Notes: generated by a model from the sequence alone, not told the origin. A DNA stretch of 64,000 bases from Planomonospora sp. ID67723 (GCF_015711605.1 NZ_JABTEZ010000001.1:2074001-2138000), one strand, 5' to 3'; shown: positions 29,084 to 37,378, numbered from the stretch's first letter. Made by a program: numbers and translations.

Positions 29084-30118
29084 ATGACGACCAAGATGCG
29101 CAGCGAGATCGCCGAGCAGCCCGCTGCGCTGCAGGCCACGCTGGACGCCCTTCTCCCCAGGATCGGGGAGGTGGAGCGGCTCGCGGGGCAGACTCGTCAG
29201 CTGCTGTTCATCGCCCGTGGCACCTCCGACAACGCCGCAGTCTACGGCCGTTACCTCGCCGAAGCACACGCGGGCCGCCTGTCCACCCTCGCCGCCCCGT
29301 CGATCGCCACCACCTACCGGCGCAAGCTGGACCTGGACGGCGTGCTGGCGGTCGGCCTGTCCCAGTCGGGCCGGACCGAGGAGATCGTCGAGACCCTCGC
29401 CTGGGCCAAGGACTGCGGCGCGAAGACCCTGGCGATCACCAACGGCGGCGAGCAGAGTCCTCTGGCCCAGGCCGCCGACCTCGCCCTGTGCACACTCGCC
29501 GGCGAGGAGAAGGCCGTCCCGGCGACCAAGACCTACACCACGCAGCTCGCCGCGCTGGCGGTGCTCGCCCTCGGCCTGGGCGCGGACGTCGACCCCGCCG
29601 ACCTGCGGCGGGTTCCGGACGCCGTGGAGAAGCTGATCGGCGACCCGGGCGAGCTGGACGCGGTCGTCGAGGGCCTGGCCGACAAGCCGGGCGTCGTGGT
29701 CTCCGGCCGCGGCCTGGCCTTCTCCACCGCGCTGGAGACCGCGCTCAAGCTGAAGGAGGCCTGCTACCTGCACGCCATGGGCCTGTCCTACGCGGACCTG
29801 CTGCACGGCCCGATCGCCGTGGTCGACTCCGACACCCCGGCCGTCCTGGTCGCGGCGGGTGAGGGCCCGACCCTGGCCGGCACCGTGGCGCTCGCCGAGC
29901 GGGTCACCGGCGCCGGCGCCGCCGCTTTCACCGTCGGCGGCGGCACCGCGCTCGCCGCGGCGGGCACGGCCGCGCTGAACGGTCCGGACCTGCCGGAATG
30001 GGTCGCCCCGCTCGGTCTCGTCGTCCCCGGGCAGTTGCTGACCGAGGCCCTGGCGCGCAGGCTGGGAATCGACCCCGACGCGCCGCGCGGCCTCAACAAG
30101 GTCACCCAGACGGACTGA
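29084..30118 (+). CDS. SIS-domain glucosamine-6-phosphate deaminase, NagB-II type
   Basis: 344 residues with two SIS (sugar isomerase) domains, resembling the isomerase half of GlmS without its glutaminase. Motifs: FIARGTSDNAAVYGRYLAE, GLSQSGRTEEIVETL, ATKTYTTQLAALAVL, KEACYLHAMGLSYADLLHGP and the C-terminal GLNKVTQTD. NagB-II enzymes of this fold convert GlcN-6-P to fructose-6-P and ammonia, the step that feeds GlcNAc into glycolysis. In a GlcNAc PTS locus, divergent from dasR and behind the double dre, that is the most likely role; an aldose-ketose isomerase role cannot be excluded. Confidence 0.85.
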   Translation: MTTKMRSEIAEQPAALQATLDALLPRIGEVERLAGQTRQLLFIARGTSDNAAVYGRYLAEAHAGRLSTLAAPSIATTYRRKLDLDGVLAVGLSQSGRTEEIVETLAWAKDCGAKTLAITNGGEQSPLAQAADLALCTLAGEEKAVPATKTYTTQLAALAVLALGLGADVDPADLRRVPDAVEKLIGDPGELDAVVEGLADKPGVVVSGRGLAFSTALETALKLKEACYLHAMGLSYADLLHGPIAVVDSDTPAVLVAAGEGPTLAGTVALAERVTGAGAAAFTVGGGTALAAAGTAALNGPDLPEWVAPLGLVVPGQLLTEALARRLGIDPDAPRGLNKVTQTD

Positions 30119-30138
30119 GATCGCGGTGTCGTTTAGCC

Positions 30139-30150
30139 TGGTCATGACCT
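30139..30150. promoter_or_regulatory. dre-like palindrome before the EIIB gene
   Basis: TGGTCATGACCT matches the DasR core TGGTCTAGACCA at 9 of 12 positions, keeping GGTC/GACC arms and palindromic symmetry. It lies 52 bases before the EIIB ATG, in the gap that separates EIIB from the SIS gene. Confidence 0.5.
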
Positions 30151-30201
30151 GTAGCCGGGTCACGGCCTGGGGCGCGTGACCGGTAACGCTAGGAGGGCGA
30201 C

Positions 30202-30438
30202 ATGGCGGCGGACGCCAACGCGATCATCGCGGGCCTCGGTGGCGCGGACAACATCATCGCGATCGAACCGTGCATCACCCGGCTCAGGACCGAGGTGCTC
30301 GACGCCTCCAAGGTGGACCAGGCCGCCCTCAAGGCGGCCGGCGCCCACGGGGTCATGGCCGCGGGCAACGTCGTCCAGGTGGTGGTGGGCCCCGAGGCCG
30401 ACACGATCGCCAGCGACATCGAGGACGTCATCGGCTGA
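30202..30438 (+). CDS. nagF: PTS EIIB protein, glucose/GlcNAc family
   Basis: 78 residues, a stand-alone EIIB domain. The phosphocysteine is Cys24 in the family motif EPCITRLR. It accepts phosphate from EIIA and passes it to the sugar entering through EIIC. AGGAGG lies before ATG 30202. Separate EIIB with paired EIIC genes is the arrangement of streptomycete nagF-nagE1-nagE2, here split by the dasR and SIS genes. Confidence 0.95.
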   Translation: MAADANAIIAGLGGADNIIAIEPCITRLRTEVLDASKVDQAALKAAGAHGVMAAGNVVQVVVGPEADTIASDIEDVIG

Positions 30439-30486
30439 CTGACGCCGGGCCGTCCCCGCGGTGACGGGGACCGCCGAGGGGGTGTG

Positions 30487-30933
30487 ATGACCACAGTTCT
30501 GGCCCCGGTCGCGGGGGCGGCCGTGGGCCTGGAGGCGGTGCCCGATCCGGTGTTCTCCGGGGGGCTGGTCGGTCCGGGGGCGGCGATCGACCCGGCCAGG
30601 GAGCCCGGCCGGGTGATCTCGCCCATCGACGGGAAGATCGTCAAGTTGCACCCGCACGCCTTCGTCGTCGTGGGGGACGACGGCAGGGGAGTCCTCGTCC
30701 ATCTCGGGATCGACACCGTGCAACTGCGGGGCGAGGGGTTCGAACTGCTGGCCGCGGAGGGCGACCGGGTCAGCGCCGGCCAGCCCGTGGTGGCCTGGAA
30801 CCCGGCGGAGGTCGAGGCGGGAGGGCGCTCCCCGGTCTGCCCGGTGGTGGCGCTGGACGCCTCCGAGGGATCCGTCACCGGGCTCGCAGAGGGAACCGTG
30901 GGAGCGGGCGACGAGTTGTTCCAGTGGAGATGA
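30487..30933 (+). CDS. crr: PTS EIIA protein, glucose family
   Basis: 148 residues (ATG 30487; a GTG one codon earlier is an equal alternative; GAGGGGG lies just ahead). The EIIA-Glc fold carries His57 (KLHPHAF) and the phosphorylated His72 in VHLGIDTV. The usual start LAPVAGAAVGLEAVPDPVFS is present. It accepts phosphate from HPr and delivers it to EIIB; in other bacteria the unphosphorylated form also regulates transporters. It follows EIIB by 45 bases and is probably cotranscribed. Confidence 0.95.
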   Translation: MTTVLAPVAGAAVGLEAVPDPVFSGGLVGPGAAIDPAREPGRVISPIDGKIVKLHPHAFVVVGDDGRGVLVHLGIDTVQLRGEGFELLAAEGDRVSAGQPVVAWNPAEVEAGGRSPVCPVVALDASEGSVTGLAEGTVGAGDELFQWR

Positions 30934-31070
30934 GAGGCCGGCGATCGCCGGGATTGCGCCCGGGGCGGCGGGTATGAGGTGCATGGGCATCACGGCCGGC
31001 CGCCTTGACGCGGATCCGGCGGTGGCGGGCCCGGCGGGTGCCGACCGGCCCCGCCGACCATATGAGCAAC

Positions 31071-31088
31071 CGGCGGTCTAGACCGCCG
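31071..31088. promoter_or_regulatory. dre-like palindrome before ptsH
   Basis: CGGCGGTCTAGACCGCCG is a perfect 18-bp palindrome with the dre core GGTCTAGACC; only the outer T/A pair of the consensus is changed to C/G. It ends 22 bases before the HPr start codon, over the likely ribosome-binding or promoter region. Confidence 0.72.
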
Positions 31089-31110
31089 AGCCGATCCTTC
31101 AGGAGGACCC

Positions 31111-31368
31111 GTGGCCGAGCGCCAAGTCACCGTCAAGGCCGAGGTCGGTCTGCACGCCCGCCCCGCCGCGACGTTCGTGCAGACCGCGGCCAAGTCGGCC
31201 CTGGACGTCACCGTCGCCAAGGCCGGCGGGCAGCCGGTGAACGCCAAGAGCATCCTCGGCGTCCTCTCCCTCGACGTCCGGCAGGGCGACAGCGTGGTGA
31301 TCAGGGCCGAAGGGGAGGGCGCCGAAGAACTTCTCGACCGGCTCGCGGACATCGCCTCGGCCCCGTGA
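31111..31368 (+). CDS. ptsH: PTS phosphocarrier HPr
   Basis: 85 residues. His15 in GLHARPAA is the phosphorylated residue; the Ser region is VNAKSILGVLSL with Ser47, the position that HPr kinase would modify in Firmicutes. HPr carries phosphate from enzyme I to EIIA. GTG 31111 has AGGAGG ahead. Its stop overlaps the start of ptsI (GTGA), so the general PTS proteins are cotranslated. Confidence 0.97.
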   Translation: MAERQVTVKAEVGLHARPAATFVQTAAKSALDVTVAKAGGQPVNAKSILGVLSLDVRQGDSVVIRAEGEGAEELLDRLADIASAP

Positions 31369-33047
31369 GCACCTTCACGGGCGTGGGGGTCAGCCCCGGC
31401 GTCGGCTTCGGGGCCGGCCACGTCGTCGTCCGCGCGATCCCGGTGCCCCCGCCCGGCGCCCGGCACGGCGGGGACGCCGAGGCGGAGCGGGCCAGGGCAG
31501 CGGACGCGCTGGAGCAGGTCGCGCGGGACCTGGAGCGGCGGGGGGCGCTGGCGGGCGGCGAGGCGCAGAAGGTCCTGGACGCCCAGGCCCTGATGGCGCG
31601 CGACCCCGGCCTGGCGGCGGAGGTGGCCGAGCTGGTCGGCGCGGGCGCGAGCGCCTCCCGCGCGGTCTACGAGGGGTTCGGGCGTTACCGGGAGATGCTC
31701 GCCGGCGCGGGGGGCTACCTCGGCGCGCGCGTCGCCGATCTCGACGACGTCAGGGACCGGGCGGTCGCCGTCCTCGAAGGCCTGCCGGTGCCCGGTGCGC
31801 CGGTCCGCGCGGCGGAGCCGTACGTGCTCGTCGCCCGGGACCTGGCCCCGGCCGACACCGCGCTGCTCTCCCGGGACGTGGTGGCCGCCTTCGTCACCGA
31901 GGAGGGCGGGCCGACCAGCCACACGGCGATCATCGCCAGGGCGATGGGCGTGCCGGCCGTCGTGGCCTGCCCGGGGGCCACCGCCATCGCGGCGGGCACG
32001 CCGGTGCTCGTCGACGGGGCCTCGGGCCTGGTACGGCTCTCGCCGTCGGAGGAGGAGGTGAAGACCGTCCGCAGGGCCGCCGCGGCCCGCGAGGCCGTGC
32101 TCGCGGCCGCCACCGGGCCCGGAACCACCGCGGACGGCCACGCGGTCCCGCTGCTGGCCAACATCGGCGGGCCGCGCGACGTGGAGAGCGCGCTGGCGCA
32201 CGGCGCGGAGGGCGTCGGGCTCTACCGGACCGAGTTCCTCTTCCTGGGCCGGACGGAGGCGCCGTCGGCGCGGGAGCAGGAGGCGGCGTACGCGGAGGTG
32301 CTGAGGGCGTTCCCCGGAGGCCCGGTGGTGGTGCGGACGCTGGACGCGGGGGCGGACAAGCCCCTGGCCTTCCTGCCCGTGGAGGGGCAGGAGCCGAACC
32401 CGGCGCTGGGGATCCGCGGATCACGGCTACTCCAGGCGCATCCGGAGATGATGCGCGAGCAGCTCGCCGCCCTGGCGCGGGCCGCCGCGCAGACCTCCGC
32501 CAGAGTCCAGGCGATGGCGCCGATGGTGGCCACCGTCGAGGAGACGGCGCGGTTCGTGGCCGCCTGCCGGGAGGCCGGGCTGCCGTCCGCGGGGGTCATG
32601 GTCGAGATCCCGTCGGCCGCCCTGCGCGCCGCCGACCTGGCCGCGGAGGCCGACTTCTTCTCGATCGGCACCAACGATCTGGCCCAGTACGCCTTCGCCG
32701 CCGATCGCCAGGTGGGCGCGCTGACCGCGTTCCAGGACGCCTGGCAGCCCGCCCTGCTCGACCTGGTCGCCCTGACCGCCGCCGGGGCCGCCCGGCGGGG
32801 CAAGCCGTGCGGGGTCTGCGGGGAGGCCGCGGGCGACCCGGTGCTCGCCTGCGTGCTGGTCGGCCTCGGCGTCACGTCGCTGTCGATGACGGCCTCCTCG
32901 CTGCCCGCCGTACGGGCCGCGCTGGCCCGGCACACCCGGGACCAGTGCCTGCTCGCCGCACAGGCCGCCCGCGCGGCGACCTCCCCGGCAGGGGCGCGCG
33001 CCGCCGCCCGCGCCCACCTGCAGGGCCTTGCGGAACTGGCGCTGTGA
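31365..33047 (+). CDS. ptsI: PTS enzyme I, PEP-protein phosphotransferase
   Basis: 560 residues. GTG 31365 overlaps the ptsH stop by four bases and matches the family N-terminus (TFTGVGVSPGVGFG). The HPr-binding region (about 20-145) is followed by the phosphohistidine motif GGPTSHTAIIAR with His186, then the PEP-binding TIM barrel with GLYRTEFLFLGR, SIGTNDLAQYAFAADR and the active-site Cys in PCGVCGEAAGDP. Enzyme I takes phosphate from PEP and starts the relay HPr > EIIA > EIIB > GlcNAc. All PTS components are thus in one 7.7-kb locus. Confidence 0.97.
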   Translation: MSTFTGVGVSPGVGFGAGHVVVRAIPVPPPGARHGGDAEAERARAADALEQVARDLERRGALAGGEAQKVLDAQALMARDPGLAAEVAELVGAGASASRAVYEGFGRYREMLAGAGGYLGARVADLDDVRDRAVAVLEGLPVPGAPVRAAEPYVLVARDLAPADTALLSRDVVAAFVTEEGGPTSHTAIIARAMGVPAVVACPGATAIAAGTPVLVDGASGLVRLSPSEEEVKTVRRAAAAREAVLAAATGPGTTADGHAVPLLANIGGPRDVESALAHGAEGVGLYRTEFLFLGRTEAPSAREQEAAYAEVLRAFPGGPVVVRTLDAGADKPLAFLPVEGQEPNPALGIRGSRLLQAHPEMMREQLAALARAAAQTSARVQAMAPMVATVEETARFVAACREAGLPSAGVMVEIPSAALRAADLAAEADFFSIGTNDLAQYAFAADRQVGALTAFQDAWQPALLDLVALTAAGAARRGKPCGVCGEAAGDPVLACVLVGLGVTSLSMTASSLPAVRAALARHTRDQCLLAAQAARAATSPAGARAAARAHLQGLAELAL

Positions 33048-33087
33048 CCGCCGCCGCAGGTCCGGCGTGGTGACGGGCGCCGCGACC

Positions 33088-33114
33088 GGGGCCGGAAGCG
33101 GACGCCCCGGCCCC
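33088..33114 (+). terminator. ptsI terminator
   Basis: GGGGCCGG (33088-33095) pairs with CCGGCCCC (33107-33114) around an 11-base loop, 41 bases after the ptsI stop and ahead of the next gene's promoter. Confidence 0.65.
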
Positions 33115-33154
33115 CGACACGCCGGTAATCGGAGCGCCCGGTCGCCCGCGCGGA

Positions 33155-33167
33155 TAGCGTGGTCTGC
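33155..33167 (+). promoter_or_regulatory. Leaderless -10 of the NagZ-like gene
   Basis: TAGCGT (33155-33160) is followed by seven bases and ATG 33168, so transcription should begin at the start codon. There is no Shine-Dalgarno sequence. The same hexamer is the -10 of the hpf leader. Confidence 0.6.
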
Positions 33168-34514
33168 ATGGTTCGGAGCATGCGCACGGCTGGTCTTGCA
33201 GTGATCGCGACGATGGTGGCCGGGTGCGCCGCCGGGTCGGGGGCGGCCAGCGCGCCTGCTCCGGGGCCGGCCGGGCCGCCCGTGGCCCCCACGGCCGCGG
33301 CGTCCTCCCCCGCGCCTTCCGGCGCCGCCGCGCCCTCCACCGCGCCCCCTGAGAGGTCCGCCTCTCCCGAGGTGGAGGCCGTGCTCGCGGGGATGAGCGT
33401 CGAGGAGAAGGTCGGTCAGCTGTTCATGCCGGTCCTGTACGGCCCGGCGGCCGGCACGTCCTCGGGGGAGAACCAGGCGCGCTTCGGCGTGGACACCCCG
33501 GCCGAGACGATCGCCAGATACCGCCCCGGCGGCGTGATCCTGTTCCCCTGGGCGGACAACGTCAAAAGCGTCCGGCAGCTCGTGGCCCTGACCAACGGCC
33601 TGCAGAAGGCCTCTCCCGGGATCCCGCTGCTGATCGGCGCCGACCAGGAGAACGGCCAGGTCTCCCGCCTCGCTCCGCTGGTCACCAAGCTCCCCGGCGC
33701 CTCGGTGATCGGCTCCACCGGCGACCCGTCGCTGGCGCGCATGGCCGCCAAGACCACGGGCGCCGAGCTGCGGGCGCTCGGCGTCAACCTCGACTTCGCC
33801 CCGGTCGCCGACGTGAACCTCAACCCGCGCAACCCCGTGATCGGCCCGCGCGCCTACGGCTCCGACCCGGAGAAGGTCGCGCCGATGGTCGCCGCGGCGG
33901 TGCGGGGCTTCCACGACGCCGGGATCGCCGCCACCGCCAAGCACTTCCCCGGTCACGGCGACACCAACGTGGACAGCCACTCCGGTCTCCCGGTGATCAA
34001 GCATTCCCGATCCCAGTGGGAGAAGCTGGACGCGCCGCCGTTCGCCGCGGCCATCGGCGAGGACATCGACATGATCATGAGCGCCCACGTGGTCATGCCC
34101 CGGCTCGACCCGTCCGGTGACCCGGCCACGCTCTCCAAGCCGATCCTGACCGGGCTGCTCCGCCAGGAGCTCGGCTTCGACGGGGTCATCTCCACCGACG
34201 CGCTGGACATGCAGGGCGTGCGCAAGAAGTACGGCGACGGCGAGGTGGCCGTCCGGGCCGTCCTGGCCGGGGCGGACCTGCTGCTGATGCCGCCGGACTA
34301 CCCGAAGGCGTACGAATCGGTGCTGGCCGCGGTGAAGTCCGGCAGGATCTCCGCCGACCGGCTCGACGCGTCCGTACGGCGGCTGCTGACGCTGAAGGCC
34401 GCCCGGGGGATCCTGGAAAAGGCCCCGGTCGCCGACCCGGCCGATGCGGAGCGGACGCTGCGCTCGGCGGAGCACCGCAAGGTGGCCTCCCTCATCAACC
34501 GCAAGGCCCGCTGA
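33168..34514 (+). CDS. nagZ: Lipoprotein beta-N-acetylglucosaminidase, GH3 NagZ type
   Basis: 448 residues. Lipobox VAGC (Cys20) makes it a surface lipoprotein; a Pro/Ala/Ser linker follows to residue 65. The GH3 domain has NLDFAPVADVN, the NagZ-specific catalytic loop KHFPGHGDTNVDSH, whose His and Asp act as the acid/base pair, and nucleophile Asp in VISTDALDMQG. ATG 33168 is chosen from the leaderless -10; a GTG at 33159 is possible. NagZ enzymes release GlcNAc from muropeptides. Placed after the PTS genes, it would supply GlcNAc outside the cell for uptake during wall recycling. Confidence 0.88.
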   Translation: MVRSMRTAGLAVIATMVAGCAAGSGAASAPAPGPAGPPVAPTAAASSPAPSGAAAPSTAPPERSASPEVEAVLAGMSVEEKVGQLFMPVLYGPAAGTSSGENQARFGVDTPAETIARYRPGGVILFPWADNVKSVRQLVALTNGLQKASPGIPLLIGADQENGQVSRLAPLVTKLPGASVIGSTGDPSLARMAAKTTGAELRALGVNLDFAPVADVNLNPRNPVIGPRAYGSDPEKVAPMVAAAVRGFHDAGIAATAKHFPGHGDTNVDSHSGLPVIKHSRSQWEKLDAPPFAAAIGEDIDMIMSAHVVMPRLDPSGDPATLSKPILTGLLRQELGFDGVISTDALDMQGVRKKYGDGEVAVRAVLAGADLLLMPPDYPKAYESVLAAVKSGRISADRLDASVRRLLTLKAARGILEKAPVADPADAERTLRSAEHRKVASLINRKAR

Positions 34515-34568
34515 CCCCGCACCCGGCGGCTCGCCTACCCTGTAACAGGTTCTAGACGAGGAGGCGGG

Positions 34569-35228
34569 ATGCTCAAGGGTGTGCTGATCGATTGGGGCGG
34601 CGTGCTCACCACGGGCCTGCACGAGGCGATCGAGGAGTGGATCGTCGCCGAGCGGATCGACGCGACCCGCTACCGCGACGTGATGCGCGAGCTGATCATG
34701 CACGCGTACGAGGGTTCGGCGAGCGGCGAGAACACGATCCACGCGCTGGAGCGGGGCGAGATCTCCGCCCTGGACTTCGAGCGCGACCTGGCCGAGCGGC
34801 TGCTCACCGTGGACGGCGTGCCGCCGGTCGCCGAGGGGCTGCTGACCAGGATGTTCGCCGGATTCCAGCCGGTCCAGCCGATGTACGACATGCTGGCCGC
34901 CGCCCGCGCCGCCGGGCTGAAGACCTGCCTGCTGTCCAACTCCTGGGCCAACGACTACCCCCGCGACGCCTGGGACGGGCTCTTCGACGAGATCGTCATC
35001 TCCGGTGAGGTCGGCATGCGCAAGCCGGAGCCGCGGATCTTCGAGCACACCCTCGGCGTGGTCGGGCTCTCCGGCGCGGAGTGCGTGTTCATCGACGACA
35101 TCGAGGCCAACGTCACGGCCGCCCGCGCCCTGGGGATCGTCGGCGTGCACCACCGGGACCCGGAGGCGACCATCGCCGAGCTGGAGACCCTGTTCAGCGT
35201 CCCGCTGCGGGCCATGCCCGCGCTGTGA
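34569..35228 (+). CDS. HAD-superfamily phosphatase, subfamily IA (first of three)
   Basis: 219 residues. The nucleophile motif is DWGGVL with Asp8, then the cap domain, motif II LLSNSW, motif III Lys in GMRKPEPRIF and motif IV FIDDIEANVTAA. This pattern (DxGGVL) is typical of the epoxide-hydrolase-N-terminal-like phosphatases. GAGGAGG precedes ATG 34569. The substrate is unknown; a sugar phosphate is plausible given the NagZ and PTS neighbours, which is inference. Confidence 0.85.
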   Translation: MLKGVLIDWGGVLTTGLHEAIEEWIVAERIDATRYRDVMRELIMHAYEGSASGENTIHALERGEISALDFERDLAERLLTVDGVPPVAEGLLTRMFAGFQPVQPMYDMLAAARAAGLKTCLLSNSWANDYPRDAWDGLFDEIVISGEVGMRKPEPRIFEHTLGVVGLSGAECVFIDDIEANVTAARALGIVGVHHRDPEATIAELETLFSVPLRAMPAL

Positions 35229-35372
35229 GGCCCGGCGCCGCCCGGATCCGGCTCGCCGGGCGGCGCCGTACCTCGCGGCCGGGGTGCCGGGACTGGCACA
35301 CTCGGTGGATGATCGGCGCCGGAGCGGTGCCATCGTCGGAGAACACCGTCGGAGAAGACAGATCGAGGCAAG

Positions 35373-35879
35373 ATGCGCGTCTACCTGCCGTGCACGCTCC
35401 CGGCGCTGGCCCGCGTGGTCACCGCCAAGGAGCTCGGCCCGGCCCCGTTGACCGGTTACGCGGTGACCCCCGCGCTGACCGAGTGGTACGCCTCGGGTGA
35501 CACCGAGGAACTGGAGTACGTCGCCCTGACGGAGGCGGCCCGGGCCTCCCTGCGGATGCTGGCCGCCGATCGCGCCGACGGCGTGGAGGCGGGCGCCCGC
35601 CGGGTGGTGATCGCCGCCGAGGTGCCGGACGACGACGTGAGCATGGGCACCGACCTGAGGGAGCGCGCGAGGGTACGGCTCGCGCGGGCGGTCCCGGTGG
35701 AGAAGATCGCCGCGGTGCACGTGGACGACCCGGCGGCGGTCGACGACGTCGAGTCCGCTCTCGCCGCGCTGCCCGCGGCCGACGGCGGCGACGACGACGC
35801 CCGCTTCACCGTGGACGGCGCCGAGGCCCACGAGCTGCTGTGGTACGCCACCCAGGAGATCCCCGACCTAGTCGGCTGA
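35373..35879 (+). CDS. DUF6912-family protein
   Basis: 168 residues, soluble, no membrane segments. MRVYLPCTLPALARVVTAKELG begins an actinobacterial family of unknown function; the centre carries ALTEAARASLRMLAAD and RRVVIAAEVPDDDV, and the end VDGAEAHELLWYATQEIPDL. No catalytic motif is visible. GAGG precedes the ATG. It stands alone between two HAD genes. Confidence 0.7.
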   Translation: MRVYLPCTLPALARVVTAKELGPAPLTGYAVTPALTEWYASGDTEELEYVALTEAARASLRMLAADRADGVEAGARRVVIAAEVPDDDVSMGTDLRERARVRLARAVPVEKIAAVHVDDPAAVDDVESALAALPAADGGDDDARFTVDGAEAHELLWYATQEIPDLVG

Positions 35880-35930
35880 GGGGATGAATCTGGCGTCTGA
35901 GCTGGGCGGCTTAGGTACAGTCGTGGGTAT

Positions 35931-36566
35931 ATGAGACACATTGTTTGGGACTGGAACGGCACGCTCTTCCACGACATCGACGCCGTGGTGGCGGCGACGA
36001 ACGCGGTCTTCGAGCCGTACGGCATGGGTTCCTACGACGTCGACGGGTTCCGCGAGGTCTACACCCGCCCGATCTGGACGGCCTACGAGCGCATGCTCGG
36101 CCGTCCGCTGGAGGAGGGCGAGTGGGAGCGGATGGACCAGGGCTTCCACGAGCACTACCACCGGCTGATGCTCGAGTGCGGTCTGGCGGCCGACGCCGAG
36201 TCCACCCTGCGGAGCTGGGAGCGGGAGGGCGGCAGCCAGTCGCTGCTGTCCATGTGGCGGCACGAGATGCTCGTCGCCAAGATCGCCGAGTACGGCATCG
36301 ACCGGCACTTCACCCGGGTCGACGGGCTGCTGAACACCGCCTCCGGCGGGCACAAGGCCGAGTCGATGGCGGCCCACCTCGCCGCGCTGGGCGTCGCCCC
36401 GGAGAACGTGCTCGTGATCGGCGACAGCGTGGACGACGCGCACGCCGCCCAGCACGTCGGGGCCCGGGCGGTGCTCTACACCGGAGGCATGACCAGCCGC
36501 AGGGACCTGGAGGCGTTCGGGGTGCCGGTCGTGGACACCCTCGCGAACGCCATCGACTACGCCTAA
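35931..36566 (+). CDS. HAD-superfamily hydrolase (second of three)
   Basis: 211 residues. Motif I is VWDWNGTLF with nucleophile Asp7 and Asn9 in place of the second Asp; motif III Lys is in SGGHKAESM and motif IV is VLVIGDSVDDAHAA, all consistent with an active phosphatase of the phosphoglycolate-phosphatase-like group. TACAGT (35916-35921) ends nine bases before the ATG, suggesting a leaderless transcript. Substrate unknown. Confidence 0.85.
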   Translation: MRHIVWDWNGTLFHDIDAVVAATNAVFEPYGMGSYDVDGFREVYTRPIWTAYERMLGRPLEEGEWERMDQGFHEHYHRLMLECGLAADAESTLRSWEREGGSQSLLSMWRHEMLVAKIAEYGIDRHFTRVDGLLNTASGGHKAESMAAHLAALGVAPENVLVIGDSVDDAHAAQHVGARAVLYTGGMTSRRDLEAFGVPVVDTLANAIDYA

Positions 36567-36606
36567 ACCGGATGATTTAGGCATCAGTGGCGGCCAGGGT
36601 GCGGCG

Positions 36607-37365
36607 ATGGCCGTACCCTGGCATCCCCGCCCAGTCCCGGAGGCCACGATCAACCGCCTCGTTCTGTGGAACATCGACCTCACCCTGGTCGACGTGTCCA
36701 TCGTCACCCGTGACGCGTACGCCGACGCCTTCCGCCAGGTCACCGGCCGTCCCCTGGTGAAGCTCACCCAGCACAACGGCCGCCCCGACTCGGAGATCGT
36801 CTTCGAGACGCTGGCGATCAACGGGATCGTCGCCGAGGACGAACACCTGCCGAAGTTCCTGGACGCCCTGGCCGCGGCCTTCGCGGCCCGCCGCGGACGC
36901 CTGTCCGGGGAGGGCCGGGCGATGTCCGGCGCGAAGGAGGCGCTGAAGGCCGTCTCCCGGCTCGACGGCACCGTCCAGTCGGTGCTCACCGGGACGATCA
37001 AGAGCAACGCCGTGCACAAGCTGACCGCGTTCGGACTGCACAAGCACGTGGACGTCGAGGTCGGGGGTTACGGCGAGGAGGTCTACCCCAAGGCCACCCT
37101 GCTCCAGGTGGCCCAGGGCCGGGCCAAGCGCAAGTACGGCGCCGCCTTCGACGGGAGCAACACCGTGCTCATCGGCGACTCGGCCAGGGACGTGCAGGCC
37201 GCCAGGATCGCCGGGGCCGCGATGATCGCGGTCGCCACCGGGCGGTCCCTCCCGGCCGAGCTGCACGAGGCCGGCGCCGACGTGGTCCTGCCCGACCTGA
37301 CCAACCCCTCCGAGGTGGTGGCCGCCGTGGCCGGGCTCACCTCGCCCGCTCGCAAGGCCGGGTAG
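36607..37365 (+). CDS. HAD-superfamily protein lacking the nucleophile Asp (third of three)
   Basis: 252 residues from ATG 36607. Motif I reads LVLWNIDLTLVD: the first Asp of DxDxT is Asn, while motif II (SVLTGT), the Lys region and motif IV (VLIGDSARDVQAA) are normal. The start is uncertain: a -10-like TACCCT (36613-36618) and GGAGG (36639-36643) are followed at 36649 by in-frame ATC, exactly where homologous proteins would begin (xNRLVLW). Either the ATG at 36607 is used or initiation is at ATC. The loss of the nucleophile suggests altered or no phosphatase activity. Confidence 0.75.
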   Translation: MAVPWHPRPVPEATINRLVLWNIDLTLVDVSIVTRDAYADAFRQVTGRPLVKLTQHNGRPDSEIVFETLAINGIVAEDEHLPKFLDALAAAFAARRGRLSGEGRAMSGAKEALKAVSRLDGTVQSVLTGTIKSNAVHKLTAFGLHKHVDVEVGGYGEEVYPKATLLQVAQGRAKRKYGAAFDGSNTVLIGDSARDVQAARIAGAAMIAVATGRSLPAELHEAGADVVLPDLTNPSEVVAAVAGLTSPARKAG

Positions 37366-37378
37366 GCCCCGTTCCGCC

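Noticed and set aside
34546-34560. Possible dre site before the first HAD gene (GGTTCTAGACGAG)
   Set aside because: Contains TCTAGA but the GG/CC arms of the DasR element are broken and it is not palindromic beyond six bases.
32427-35831. A 1134-codon minus-strand frame through ptsI, nagZ and HAD genes
   Set aside because: Antisense shadow with repetitive Arg/Gly/Val/Asp composition; no domain or start signal.
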